Part shown: in pieces, positions 22,001 through 33,795 of the stretch
Numbering within the stretch: position 1 is the first letter of the stretch
How the letters are laid out: every line of letters begins with the position of its first letter
Assembly: GCF_019112545.1 (NCBI RefSeq)
Contig: NW_025064887.1
Span: forward strand, 1 to 48,178
Length of the DNA: 48,178 bases
DNA from: Guyanagaster necrorhizus
Taxonomy: Eukaryota > Basidiomycota > Agaricomycetes > Agaricales > Physalacriaceae
Direction: 5' to 3'
Program-made: the position numbers and the translations under genes
The notes under the pieces: model-generated
The model's input: only the letters and a program-made list of their open reading frames with translations
Databases searched by the model: none
Told to the model about the DNA's origin: nothing

Positions 22001-22976
22001 AATTTCATGTTCCACAGAACTAAACTCCGAGGGATGGGCCAAAATCCTCTGGGATGAAGTCTATGCCAAACACGGGATGCCCCAAGTCATTATCTCAGAC
22101 AGGAGCCCCCAATTCGTCTCAAAGTTCATCACCGACCTATACCGCATTCTAAACATCAAACAAAATGCGTCCACCGCCTATCACCCTCAAACAGACGGAC
22201 AAACGGAACGCGTTAACCAAGAGATTGAGAAGTACCTACAACTCTTTATCAACTACCGCCAAGATGATTGGACCGAGTGGCTTGCCTTAACAGCCTTTCA
22301 ACATAACAACCGCGTACATTCCGCAACGGGGAAGACCCCATTCTTCGTAAATCATGGCCGCCACCCATACATCACTCACACAAACCGACTCCGAACAACG
22401 ACACCTGCATCATCCGACTTTGCGGCCGATATAGAAAAAATCCACAATGAGACAAAGGCAGCACTAGAAAAGGCGGCATTGACAATGAAAAGGAATTACG
22501 ACAAGCGTCGACAGTCGAGCCACGTATACCAGCTAAACGACAAAGTTTGGCTGGATACAACAAACCTTCACTTACCACATCCAAAAAAGAAGCTCGACAA
22601 CAAGCGAACAGGGCCTTTCACCATCATCCAAACCGTTGGACCAGCCGCATACAAATTGCACCTTCCTCAGACCTGGAAAATCCACAATGTATTCAATGAA
22701 ACACTATTAACCCCCTACATTGCACCCGCCTTCCTTAACCAGGAACAACCACCTCCTCTACCACCGGACTTGATCAATGACAAAGAACATTTCGAAATTG
22801 ATCAGGTACTGAACCACAAACTACGAAAGGTCAAAGCAAAAGAGGGTGGAATGATGACAACAACTGATTACTTGGTCAGTTGGAAGAGATATGGCCCCGA
22901 GTCTAATCAATGGGTGAACGAAAAACATATGAATGCGGAGACAGCCATACACGAATACGAACTATCCCTTAATTAA
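18885..22976 (+). pseudogene. pol: E2 Pol: protease, RT, RNase H, integrase, chromodomain
   Basis: Pol lies in the -1 frame relative to Gag and overlaps it by about 200 bases. Protease has [11 protein letters not shown] with the Asp at 19587. Reverse transcriptase has [29 protein letters not shown] and YLDD at 20646-20657. RNase H starts with Asp 21090 in EADSSEGAIGAVLSQ and includes WTDHQNLRYF. The integrase zinc finger has HNHMTAGHP and CETC; the catalytic residues are Asp 21918, Asp 22098 and Glu 22206, giving D-x59-D-x35-E. The usual SDRGPQF reads SDRSPQF. A chromodomain (VLNHKLRKV, YLVSWKRYGPESNQWVNEKH) ends the protein. TGA stops at 20916, 21024 and 21852 each replace a probable CGA Arg codon. 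Otherwise it is complete. The chromodomain probably directs insertion to marked chromatin. Confidence 0.95.
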
Positions 22977-22998
22977 AACCATCAGGATGATAGTCTTA

Positions 22999-23010
22999 AT
23001 GAGGGGGTAA
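22999..23010 (+). other. E2 polypurine tract
   Basis: AATGAGGGGGTAA ends directly against the 3' LTR at 23011 and would prime plus-strand synthesis. The preceding CATCAGGATGATAGTCTTAA is also conserved in E1, E3 and E4. Confidence 0.85.
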
Positions 23011-23466
23011 TGTTACGATTTTTCTATTACTTTCTCCTTTAACCCCTATCCGTGCTTAGTCATGGCACTAAAAGACAAGCGTCTAGGACTATGAGAAAAG
23101 GCTTAGTCAGCACAACTGGCCAAATTCACCATTGTCTTTCGACGAGGAGACGATGCTCGACAATGCACAATGAACCTTTTATGTATGATAGCGACACCCT
23201 AGGACAATGGGCACAAAGGACACGACAACACACAATAGGTAGCTGTATATATTTAGACATTACCTAGTAGTATTTAAGTAGGGCAGCTCTCGCTGGTAAT
23301 CTCCAGCTTCGAGCTAAAGTTTATCCATACCACTTTTACTCTTGAGCCTACTGTCTAAGCCTTGACAGCACTATCATTGATATCCGTGGACTTGATCGTT
23401 ATACCCAAGCACGAGGTAGCGGTCATTTATCACGTGTTATTAATCACGTGCGACTGAGGTCTAACA
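23011..23466 (+). repeat. E2 3' LTR
   Basis: 456 bases, TGTTACGA... to ...GGTCTAACA, followed by the duplication ATAAT. It retains more CpG than the 5' LTR at most, but not all, of the differing sites. Confidence 0.97.
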
Positions 23467-23471
23467 ATAAT

Positions 23472-23749
23472 TAGGCAGCTTTAATATCATAATACAGAAC
23501 AACACAATAGGTAGTAATTATATTTATTGCCAGCAGAAACAGTATATAAATAGGATAGCTCTTGCTATAGTAGCTCAACTTCAAGCTATAAGTTTATCTC
23601 ATATTATCTTCTTTCAAGTCTAGCTTGTCTCTGGCCTTAAAGCACTTTGTCTGATATAACATATTAAATGGACTCTAGTGTGATTGTATAAACATGATAC
23701 AGTGCTAGTTTATCATATATCCAGATCACATGCCAGTTAGATCTAACAG
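23472..23749 (+). repeat. E3 5' LTR, second part
   Basis: Resumes exactly where 15336 stopped (TAGGCAGCTT...) and ends GATCTAACA. It contains a TATATAAA box at 23543-23550 and AACTTCAAGCTA at 23577-23588, the diverged self-primer sequence. Confidence 0.93.
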
Positions 23750-23750
23750 T

Positions 23751-23763
23751 TAGCTTGAAGCTT
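23751..23763 (+). other. E3 primer-binding site, self-priming type
   Basis: TTAGCTTGAAGCT follows the LTR. It pairs with CTTCAAGCTA in the E3 LTR. The central base pair differs from that of E2 on both sides (C-to-T here, G-to-A in the LTR), so pairing is kept. Confidence 0.65.
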
Positions 23764-23807
23764 TCTGCTTCTCTTTCCTTACATACATTAGGAGTGAAGG
23801 AAACTGA

Positions 23808-24122
23808 ATGCTATCAACCCACAACATCACATCTGACTTTTTCAAGCTTTTGAGTGCTATTATTAGCATCCTGCTTGGGCTTTTCATTATTATATATCTC
23901 TACCAAAAGAGCCAGTCTGTCACTGTCTGGGTAATCAGGTATTACCATAGCCTCCAAACAGTTTACCACTGAACTATAAATGTCACACCCATTCTTCCCC
24001 TCCATGACCTTCCTCTTGAACCTGCCCAAACCACTGATGAGCCTACACAAGGAGCTATATCAGAAGCCACTCCTGAGATCACAAATTTAGAAGTTCTTCT
24101 GATGGAACAAGAAAAACCCTGA
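23808..24122 (+). pseudogene. E3 ORF-A remnant, membrane-helix protein
   Basis: Reads from the ATG at 23808 with NITSDFFKLLSAIISILLGL, a hydrophobic end FIIIYLY, then QSVTVWVIRYY. One TGA interrupts it before NVTPILPLHDLP, and it ends at TGA 24120-24122. The match to E2 ORF-A covers the helix, QSV, WxIRxY and NVTPxLPxHD. The LTR of this element belongs to another family, so ORF-A is older than the split of these lineages. Confidence 0.65.
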
Positions 24123-27100
24123 TACTACTGATGATACTATTGATGTATTCTCCATCATAACTCACTGAATCTCCCTCCAATCTCAGACCATGAGGATGAG
24201 GACCTTTCTGATGACTTCTTTAGTGCAGAGCTATATTCTGCTTCTTTCACTGTCTCTTTAGAGTATAGAATTAGAAATCATGCTCAAGACTCTCTTGATG
24301 CCACTGGAATGGCTACAGGTTCCACTCACAACCCTCTCTATATGACCACTGATAGAGACCTTGCAAGTCCATACTCTACCAATCAGAGCAACAGGTACAG
24401 CAACTCCAGTCTTCACTGGCAGAGTCTCAAAAAAATTAACTGAGATATCATAAGAGCCTATAAGATGCAATCAGCCAGGATCCAGTCTGAATCCAAGGTC
24501 TGGACAGCATGGAAGAAGTCTATCTATAAGAGCAGTATAAAGAAGAATATGAACAATGACAAAGAAGAGAGCACTATGAACAAAATGGATACTATAGTAG
24601 ATTCCAGAGCTTTTTTTGTGAACCAAGCTGATGAGACTTGTTAGTAAGTTGGTCTGGATCAGTACCCTCCAACTTCTCCACAGCAAATTCTCTAAATTCT
24701 CAACATATTCTTATCCACCTATAGAATCCACCCTATAACCCTCAGTCCACATCTTGGACTCAATCATTTGGCAAATCATTTGAGGCAGAGTTGCTGGAGT
24801 ACTCCTTGACAAGCAGAATACTAACTAATTCTGAGAGTATTGCACAGCAGTAGAGGTAATAAAAGAAGGGACTAAGTTCAGCAAAGAACTTCTCCTCCAA
24901 CCTTTCTCTTCTGCTGATTTAGACTCAGCAATCAAGGACAGATCATCTATGGCAGTGAAACTCTGAGTGCTGTCCATCTTTGATCTACTCAACAACTCTT
25001 CTGGAGAGGACAGTAAGGATGGTAAGGATAATAAGGAGGATGAATAGAATATAACACCTTTTAACTGGTCTGTTGGATTTTATGAATCCAAGAATGAAGA
25101 ATTATTGGAAGAAAAAATACAATGAGAGTAAGAGAAGGAGTTCAGGAGGATATACCAAGAAAGAGTCATAGAAATTTCCTGAGATATAGAATAGAGTATG
25201 ACTCTGCTAGGAAAAGAGTATTCAATAGTGACTGATGCTGAAAAAATTGATATTTTACAGTATAATGCCATAGAGCAGACTATTTTCCTTTACAACCAAG
25301 TCCATTTTAAAGACCTCCTGGCCAAACTCTCAGGTTATCAATCCTGATTCAACATCTGATCAATGCTGAATATATCATCTGTCTCTTCTAAGTGGGCCAT
25401 TTATTTAGCATCAACTATCCAAACTACCAGTATGATTTTCATATATTGCTAGTGGCTATAAATATTACAAGCTGAAAATCTGACCAGATATTGTTATAAT
25501 TTTTCCTCATTTTCTATCTTTTATTTGAGGATTGACTCCTATTTTCACTTAGTTAGAGCACCTAGACCAGCACTTAGAACCATGAGATGGGCTTAGTCAG
25601 CACAACAATATCCAGTCAGTCATTGTCCTTTGACATGATGGTAACTGCTTGACAACAGACAATACCCTTTGGTAGGTAGCTTAATGACACTGGACAAAAT
25701 GCTCTATAATGCCAGGATGCACAATTAGGTAGTTATATCTTTAGATGGATGATGACTAGCATATAAGTAGCATAGCTCTTGCTGTAATATTCTCAGCTTT
25801 GAGCTAAAGTTTATTCTTCACTATCTTATCTTGAGCCAACTGCAAAGGCCTTGCAATATCTAGACAAATAGACACATATAGTAGACTTTGATGTGACTGC
25901 CCAAATGCAAAGTAGTATCAGTTTATCATGTGTTTCAGTCACATGTTATTTGAGCTTAACAGATATCTCTAGAAGCCCAAAAAAAGCTGACTGATAAGAG
26001 GACAACCTCCTGCCAATGAAGCTGGAACTAGTGTTCAGGCTGAGGGAGATGACCCTAAAGCCACTAGACAAAGGTTCACAGTCATTAACAGAAAGATCAT
26101 CAGAAAACCAAACCAACCCACAGGAAGTCCAATTATAGACAATCACTCTCTTCATTCATTCTCAGGTCACACCAGAAAATCCCATCTTTTCATGAATATC
26201 TGAACTCTATAAAGCCACTTGCTAATGACTCAGTCCTCATACAATACAAACCTGATCTTGTACAAAAACTATGACTCTTTAAGAGGCACTCTGATGACAT
26301 TGATTGCTTCTTAACTGATTGTGAACAATACTTCAAGATATACTTGGTGTATTTATCAGCTGATATTTACCAAGTTCTTTCACTATATTATACTTCAAAG
26401 AATGGTGGATCTTGAAGAGTTGAAACCTCTATTTGACAACCAGAGAGCACTATTGGCTTCTATCCTCACATTTAAACAGATAGTATATGACAAATTCATT
26501 GACTCAGCCATTCAGGAAGTCCACAAAAAGAAGATGAAGGATCTATGAATGGAAGAACAGATAGCTAGTGAGTATTTTAATGAGTTTGCACACCTTGCTA
26601 AGCTAGCTGGGCTTATTGATAATATCAAGGACAATAGATGCCTGGTGGAGTACCTGAAGAATGGGGTGCCCACTCTTACACTTAGATGATCTCTGACATC
26701 AGCTTCTACATCCTGAAGGGATATAAGAAGTGAAAGACACAAATCATCACAATAAACAAAGAGCAGCACTGATAGAAGACAGAAAGTGCCTATCAGCAGA
26801 ATGACTAGAAATCCAGCAATCAAAGGAAGGCTAGTATACTAATCTCTGCTAAGTTCAATGTGTCCTCTCCAACCTCTACACCCTCTTATTCCACTCAGAA
26901 GACTGGTAGTGGAGTAACCTATACCAGACAAGAGAAACCTATAGATGTCAACTGATTAAAAAAAAAGAGAAAGTGCTTTAATTGTGAGGAGAAGAATTAT
27001 CTGTCTCAGAACTGCCCAAAGAAGAAGCAAACCCATGAGGAGATCCAAGCACAAATAGCTAAACTGCAGAAGGAAGCAGACAGACTTGAAGAACTTAGAA

Positions 27101-27144
27101 AGGACATGAAGATTGAGGAGATAAAAAGTGGAGCTGACAAGTGA
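24123..27144 (+). pseudogene. gag: E3 ORF-B/Gag remnant
   Basis: A heavily decayed Gag, interrupted by the solo LTR at 25492-25961. Recognisable pieces are LGKEYSIVTDAEKIDILQYN (about 25205-25262, the ILQY module), IDCFLTDCEQYFKIYLVYLS (about 26300-26360), DKFIDSAIQEVHKKKMKDL (about 26489-26545) and a zinc-knuckle region CFNCEEKNYLSQNC (about 26973-27014), in which the usual Gly-His is altered. It ends at TGA 27142-27144, at the same place as E2 Gag. There are many stops and some indels. Confidence 0.8.
25492..25961 (+). repeat. Solo LTR in the E3 leader
   Basis: TGTTATAATTTTTCC... to ...GAGCTTAACA, 470 bases, with GATAT on both sides (25487-25491 and 25962-25966). It has a CATATAAGTAG box and CAGCTTTGAGCTAAAG. 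A perfect target duplication and no internal domain show a full insertion reduced by LTR-LTR recombination. Confidence 0.93.
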
Positions 27145-29704
27145 GTGATTCCATTTGGTTAGCCCAAGAACTTAATGATGTGTCTCAGAATACTGTCAGT
27201 TGGACTTATGTTAGCTCTGTAGGTACTTATTTACATATGCATTTGAATATACCTGAACCTGTTACTCTGAACACACCAAAGGAATCATAAAAACCTAAGA
27301 CTCAATTGTCTGTAGGCTGAACAGAGGAGAGACCTCCAATGGCTAGCTAAAGCTATTCAATACTGAGTGGATTTAGCAGACCATCTGAAATGCCAAAACT
27401 GAAGCTGAAGCAAAGGCAGTACTCAAAAATTAGATACACAAGATATGAGCCAAAGAAGTAATTAATGAGATGATTGAAGAGGTGAAGAAGGCAGAGAGGA
27501 ATCAAGTCTTGGAATGGCTGGATGAATTGAGAGGGCCCAAGAAGTATATTCAGTGATAGAAAGCCACTGGCAAGAACCTTATTGTCAAGGCCCAGATTAA
27601 AACTCTGACCATCTAATTCAAACATGCCATCACAGCTCTAATTGACAGTGGCTGTACTGGAAGCTCTATCAATTATGCTTTCATCACTAAGCACAACCTT
27701 CCCACTTGAGCCACTGCAGCTCCAATTCCAGTATATAATGCTAATGGAACTAAGAATCAGGCTGATTCAATTACTGAATTCATAGAACTCCAGTTAACAA
27801 TCAGAGATCACTTGGAACAGATTGATCTGGCTATGACTGAGCTAGGATCCAAGAAGATCTTCCTGGGTCATGACTGGCTTATTCAGTACAATCTGCTAAT
27901 CAATTGGAAGACCAGACAGATCACATTTGTTTAATGCTGATGCTATAAAATATCTTTTGAATTATCCAATGAGGTCTCAAAGAATCACTGAGATGAGGAA
28001 ATAGAGGATAGAGAGATAATATTGGCCATGGACATGAATCATATGGTCTATATCCAAGTGGTGCATCATACCAATGACCTGGCAGCAAGAGCAAATAATA
28101 AGGAGGCCAAGACATTTGAGAAACTGATACTCAAGTGGACATAAGACTTTCATGACCTATTCACCAAAGAGAGCTTCAATGCACTACTAGAGCCAAAACC
28201 TTAGGATCATGCAATCAAACTCATTCCTAATGCCAGCACTAATCTCAATTGCAAAGTATACAATCTCAGTATACCAGAACAGATTGAGTTAGACAAGTTC
28301 TTAGAGGAGAACTTATCTAGTGAGCAAATAAAGCCATCAAAGTTCCTTATAGCATTACTTTTCTTCTTTATCAAAAAGAAGGACAGTAAACTCTGACTGG
28401 TTTAGGACTATCAGAAACTCAATGAGATAATGATCAAAAATTATTACCCTCTCCTACTGATTTTTAAATTGATAGACAAATTTTATAGTGTCTAATACTA
28501 CATTAAGCTTGATGTTCAGTGGGGATACAATAACATGCAAATTCAGAAGGGAGATGAGTGGAAGGCTGCATTTCAAACTAATTATAGGCTCTTTGAGCTA
28601 ATAGTCATGTTCTTTGGACTGACCAATTCTCTCACAATATTCCAGTGAATGATGAATGATATTTTCAGAGATCTCATCATTATGGGAAAGGTCATGATCT
28701 ATCTGGACAACATCTTGATCATATCAAAAGATAGAGATGAGCACCAATGCTTAGTTCACCAGGTACTAAAACTAATGAGAAAACACAAGCTATTTCTCAA
28801 AGCTGACAAGTGTGAATTCAAGGTGCTCAAAACCAAGTATCTTGGAGTAATTATCAGTGAAGGAAGTATCTGAATGGACCCCATCAAGGTGGCAGGGATG
28901 ACAGAATGGCTGAAGCTGACCAAAAAAAAGAAGCTACAATCTTTTCTCAGATTTATGAACTTTTATCACTGATTTATTTGAGATTACAGCAAGGTTGTCC
29001 ACTCTATAATCCAACTTACAGAGAATGCCCCCTGGATCTGGAGAGTGGCCTAGTGATCTGCATTCAATGATCTGAAGAGGCAAATAGCCAAAGATGTGAT
29101 ACTCAGTGCTAATAGAGAAAGAGAAGTTTTGAGTTGAAGCCAACTCAAGCAAGAGAGTGATAGATGCAGTACTCTCACAGGCACAGGGTGAAAAATAGTG
29201 ACCTGTTGCATTCCTCTCAAAGGTGTTAATCACCACTGAATGAAACTGTGAGATTTATAACAAGAAACTCTTAGCCATCATGCTGGCACTCACCAAGTGA
29301 AGACATTACCTGATTGGCACTGTTCACACCTTTGAGGTCTGGACTGATCATCAAAACCTATATTATTTCTGATTGCCACAGAAACTCAACTGATGATAAG
29401 CATGCTGAGTTACTGAGCTCATGCAATATCAATACACCTTGTATCATAAGGTGAAAACAGTAAACAGAAAGGCAGATCTGTTGAATTGTAAACTCAATCA
29501 TGACCAGAGAGAGGAAGACAATGAAGAAATAACACTTTTGAAACTGGAACACTTCTGTGCCATGATTATGCCAATGGAAGCAGAAATCCATGAGTGAATC
29601 AAGAGTGCAATGCAACAGACAGAATTGTGGAATCAACAGATTGCCCCCTCAATCAATCATAAGTAGAGCATAACCAAGTCACAAGACCTGATCTACTACA
29701 ATAA
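27130..29704 (+). pseudogene. pol: E3 Pol remnant, part 1 (spacer, protease, RT, RNase H)
   Basis: Reads the spacer (FNTEWI-like near 27360), protease [19 protein letters not shown] (about 27640-27700), [17 protein letters not shown], reverse transcriptase with YPLLLIF and LDVQWGYNN, MMNDIFRDLI followed by YLDN instead of YLDD (28649-28720), [15 protein letters not shown], and RNase H with VWTDHQNLYYF. Stops and at least one frame change are present; the RT second half is in a different frame from the protease. It is broken at 29704 by the solo LTR. Confidence 0.88.
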
Positions 29705-30219
29705 TGTTAAGCCTAAATTCCACATGATTAGAGACATGTGATAAACTGACAGAACCTTGCACTTCAGGTTATACTGTCAGAGTCCACTTGTGTGTGACTA
29801 GTGTTGTATAGTCAAGGCATTTGCAGTTTGCTCGAGATAAGATAGTGAAGTAAAACTTTAGCTCGAAGCTGGGGTATTACAGCAAGAGCTACACTACTTA
29901 AATACTGTTCTGTTATCATGCTATAAATAAATGTTTACAAAAGATATTGTCTGTCATAGAGCTGTTACCCCTGCTGTTGCCAGGCTTTCCACAAAGACTG
30001 TTGTCTGGTAGGCTGTTGTCGTTGCTGTTACTGCTGTTTAGTGACAAAAGAAGTATTGTCTCTCCCTTCACAGTGCACAGCCATACGATAAGATAATGAC
30101 CAACTGAGTTGCTGACCAAGCTTTCCCATGGTCCTAAGCACTAGCCTAAGTGCCCTGACTAAGCAGAGATAGAGGTCATTTCCAAAGAAAAAGAAAAGAA
30201 AATAGAGAAAATCATAACA
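29705..30219 (-). repeat. Solo LTR of the E1/E4 family in E3 pol
   Basis: 515 bases in the same orientation as the E1 LTRs (plus strand TGTTAAGCC... to ...ATCATAACA). AATAA lies on both sides (29700-29704 and 30220-30224), a perfect target duplication. It splits the E3 reading between the end of RNase H and the integrase zinc finger. Confidence 0.94.
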
Positions 30220-31194
30220 AATAATCAAATCTACATTTCCTATGACTATACTCTCTGAGGTGAGATTATTGCAATCTCTCATGACTATATCACTGTGGGA
30301 CATCTAGAGATTGCAAAGACAAAGAGTTTAGTTTTGAGAGAATACTGATGGCCAAAGATGAGACAAAACATTGAGAAGTATGTTAAAGAATACAAAATCT
30401 GTCACTGGACTAAGTCAAGCATGCAGGCATGAGTAGTCTCACTTTATCTGAATGAGATTTCTACCAAACTATGAACTCATATTTCTATTAACATAATCAC
30501 TGGACTTTCAGACTGTAATAGCTATAACACCATTATTATTATCAATCAGTTCTCAAAAGCAATCATTCTGATCATGTGTTTGACAGAACTGTCTTCTGAG
30601 AGATGGGTGAAGATTTGACATGATGAGGTTTATGCAAAGCATGAGATGCCTTAGGTCATTATTTTGGACTGAGGACCACAATTTATCTCTAAATTTCTCA
30701 ATAATCTCTATTATCTTCTTAACATCTGAAGCAACATCTCAACTGCTTATCACCTTCAAACCGATAGGCAAACTAAACACATTAATCAAGAGATCAAGAA
30801 GTACCTTCAGATGTTTGTCAATGACAGACAAGATGATTGGACAGAGTGGCTTGCTCTGGCAGCATTCTAATATAACAACTATGTTTACTCTGCAACCAAC
30901 AAGATCCTCTTTTTTGTTAACTATGGATGCTATTTCCATATTATAGTCATGAACTGACACAGCACTACCATCCTCACTTCCTCCAACTTCACACAACTCA
31001 TAACTGCAATTCATGTCAAAACACACACTGCCCTTGAAAAAGCTGCCACCACCATAAAGACACAGTATGATAAACACAAGTGGCCTGCTCATAAATACTC
31101 TATTGCTGACAAAGTCTGGCTGGACACTAGCAACCTTCATCTCTCTTGTCTGAAATGCAAACTTGCTGATAAATAGATTGGGCCCTTTCTAATA
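30220..31194 (+). pseudogene. pol: E3 Pol remnant, part 2 (integrase)
   Basis: Continues from the solo LTR with the zinc finger (SHDYITVGHLEIAKTKSL, YKICH), HISINIITGLSDCNSYNTII, a decayed second Asp region (ILD then stop then GPQFISKF), a Gln-Thr-Asp-type segment QTDRQTKHINQEIKKYL, then KTQYDKHKWPAHKYSIADKV. In QTKHINQ the catalytic Glu position reads Lys. It stops at the pogo insertion at 31194. Confidence 0.88.
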
Positions 31195-33795
31195 CAGTCA
31201 ACTCTTTAATAACCCATACCTTCAATTACTCATAGTCTCTCATACTCTATAGATTTTTAAATCCACCAACCTCATTTGCAGAGAAATTGATACTATAAAC
31301 CCATATTCTATACTCTATAGCTTTTTCTGAGAATCTGCTCTCTGATAACCTATAGATGCTTAGTCATTATGCTGACAGTAGCATCTAGCAATGTCAATTT
31401 AAGAGAGCCAGATGGTTGCTATATTGGGGCTGTTGTCAGAGAAATATAAAAACTCTGATGTGCCATTATCAACTGTCTCTACTGCTCTTTCTGTTGTACT
31501 AAAAGTCTTAGTATAATATTTCCAACTATCTATAAATTGAAAAAAGCTCTTCAAACCTGAAAAGGTGATACTGAAGCAAAGCAAGCAAGTATTTTTGCTA
31601 GGTTCAATGACAAGGGATCAGTCTCAGCAGAAGAAGAAGCCTGATTGGACAAAGCAGGGAATTTTGTTGATGAGAATATTATTATTGAGAAGCTCAAGTT
31701 GGCATCAGATTTTGGAGCTGTATTCAAGAATTTCAATATGAGCCAGAGGCATGCATATGACCAACTTGAGAGTCAAATTAAAAAATTTAATAAGTTATCT
31801 CTGAAGAAAAAAGATAAGCCATGCTTTAACTGTTGAATAGCATGTATTGATTCTTTATTGTGTAGCACCAGAAAGGCATATAGAGCATCACAGTAATGAT
31901 AGAAAAGCACAAGCCAAAAAACAAAAAGAAGCATCTGCTGTGACTAGTGAGCAGCATGGTAAGCTGGCAATTCTGCAGCAGCACATTGAGGTTCTTGATT
32001 AGTATCATGCCAATAGAAGAAATCAATCCAAGATGGCAAGGCATTTCAATATCAAATATCCACATCTTAAAATCAAACAGCTGCTTGTCAGTGCATGGAT
32101 AAAGGCAGAAGACAAGTGGAGGGAGAAGCATGAAAAGAGTGAGATAAATGGCCATCAAGTGAAGCATATGCATTAAACTCAGCATCCAGAGATAATCAAG
32201 ATGATGAATTTATAGATCACAAAAGCAATAGCAAATAGTATCTTGCTGAATAGTGAAGTTTTATGCTAAAAGTGAATAGTATTTACAAATTTGAAGAAGG
32301 TACAAGAGGATGAGAGACTATACTTGAGCTCTGGATGGCTGTCAAAATTCAAAAAGTGAAATAATTTAAAGAAATTCAAATGACATGACGAAGCTGAATC
32401 TGTTGATCTCATTAAAGTGGATAAAGAATGAGAGTGCATCAAGGCAATCTTAGCTAAGTATAAGCTCTGTGATATTTATAATATGAATAAAACAGGCTTG
32501 TTCTATAGGTAAATACATTAGCTTTGCAAAAATATCTGACTAAAAAAAAACACAGTATGCCTTCTGACTATAGTCTTGCTGACAAAAAGCATTCTGGTGT
32601 TAAGAGAAGCAAAATTTGCTTGACATATGCATTCACTGTAAATTCTAATAGCTCTGACAAAAAGAGTCTTTCATTATTGAAAAAGCCTATAAACCTCATT
32701 CTTTTCAAAAGAAGTCAGATATACAGCTGAGCTTCTATTACTATAATAATGCAAAAGCCTGGATGATAATAGCTCTTTATAAGAAATGGATATTGTGATG
32801 GAATACAGAGCTGCAGATGAAGAAAAGAAATATCTTGCTGTTATAAGACAATCTCTCAGGACACATTATTCCTGAAGATGATCTGCAGTGCATAACTGTC
32901 AAGAATTTCAAATCTAACATGATTTTGCATATCCAGCTATTTGATGCTAGTATTATTCACTACTTTAAAGCCTATCACCAATCAAGCTACATCTGATGGA
33001 CTATTGATCACTATGATAGTGATATCTCTCCTGCTAGAATCTACAATATCAATCAACTCAAAGCCATGCAGCTTGCTGATACTGCATGGAAATCAGTGGA
33101 TGCTTTCACAATAAAGCACTGTTGGCAGAAAGCTAGGATCTTATTTGATATTTCTTTTGCTTCTGTTGTATCAGCATCAATTCCTATCACTTTTCTTGTT
33201 CAGAATTCTATTGCAGACATGGAGAAGCAGCTGAAGGAATCTCTTGATGATATCTAAGGCACAGGTGTATTGCAATACTATAACTATATTGATATCAAAT
33301 TCTTGTTGAATCCAGAGATAGAGAACATAAATGTGAAAGAGACAACAGACAAAGATATCTTCAAAGCAGTGATGGCATCACAGAATGCAGAAGAAGGCAT
33401 AGACAAGAATGGACTCAGAGGTGATGTTGATGATAGTGATGATTCAATGTTAGAACCTTGTTCTAGGCACTATAAGGCTCTTCAAGCTGTCAGGACTCTT
33501 CAAAAGTATATTGAGACTATGAATAATCCATTTGCTCAGAATTTAAAAAGCATTTTGACTTTGTTCAGACAAAAAACAAGGCTTGATGAGGCCAATTCAC
33601 TTCAAGACAGCCAGATTATGAGCTACTTCACTTTTAAATAATAAGTATATTATATTATAAGCCTATTAACAAAATATAAACCTTTATGAGAGCCTCAAAA
33701 TTGATCTACAATGATCTTTCTCTAACCTCATAGTCTCCTATAACCTATAACTCTGAGGGTTCATTAACCACTATAGATTATTAGAGAGTTGACTG
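31195..33795 (+). mobile_element. Pogo-type (Tc1/mariner superfamily) DNA transposon
   Basis: 2601 bases with terminal inverted repeats CAGTCAACTCTTTAATAA at the left and the complement of CAGTCAACTCTCTAATAA at the right, one mismatch apart. Both ends abut TA (31193-31194 and 33796-33797), the duplicated target of this superfamily. CAGT termini and a DDE transposase of the pogo/Tigger type support the call. It disrupts E3 integrase and is therefore younger than E3. Confidence 0.9.
31551..33641 (+). pseudogene. Pogo-type transposase remnant (DDE_1)
   Basis: Plus-strand pieces in order: MSQRHAYDQLESQIKKFNKL (near 31736), a helix-turn-helix-like part with KMARHFNIKYPHLKIKQLLV (about 32032-32091), SSGWLSKFKK, YNMNKTGLFYR (first catalytic region, normally NMDETGLFYR; Asp is now Asn), SGVKRSKICLTYAFTVNS, AKAWMIIALYKKW, LLL-DNLSGH (second Asp), LFDASIIHYFKAYH (third Asp), and a Ser/Asp-rich tail ending DSQIMSYFTFK at 33270-33641. 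Stops and frameshifts are frequent, so it is inactive. The first region (31620-31836), with AGNFVDENIIIEKLKLASDF, I cannot assign. Confidence 0.85.

Larger units (their letters stand above)
15337..23466 (+). mobile_element. E2: nearly intact Ty3/gypsy chromovirus nested in the E3 LTR
   Basis: 8130 bases with 456-base LTRs at each end, a primer site, ORF-A, ORF-B/Gag, Pol and a purine tract. The duplication ATAAT flanks it (15332-15336 and 23467-23471), and the undisturbed target can be read in the E3 3' LTR near 34350. GC content is clearly higher than in the surrounding copies and many CpG sites survive, marking it as the youngest large insertion. The only coding defects I find are in-frame stops at sites consistent with former CGA or TGG codons; I saw no indels in Pol. 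Confidence 0.96.

Noticed and set aside
18130..22976. TGA read as an amino acid (changed genetic code or recoding) in E2
   Set aside because: The TGAs align with Arg CGA or Trp TGG sites. TAG also occurs, other copies carry all three stops, and the LTR differences are transitions only. Mutation explains them.
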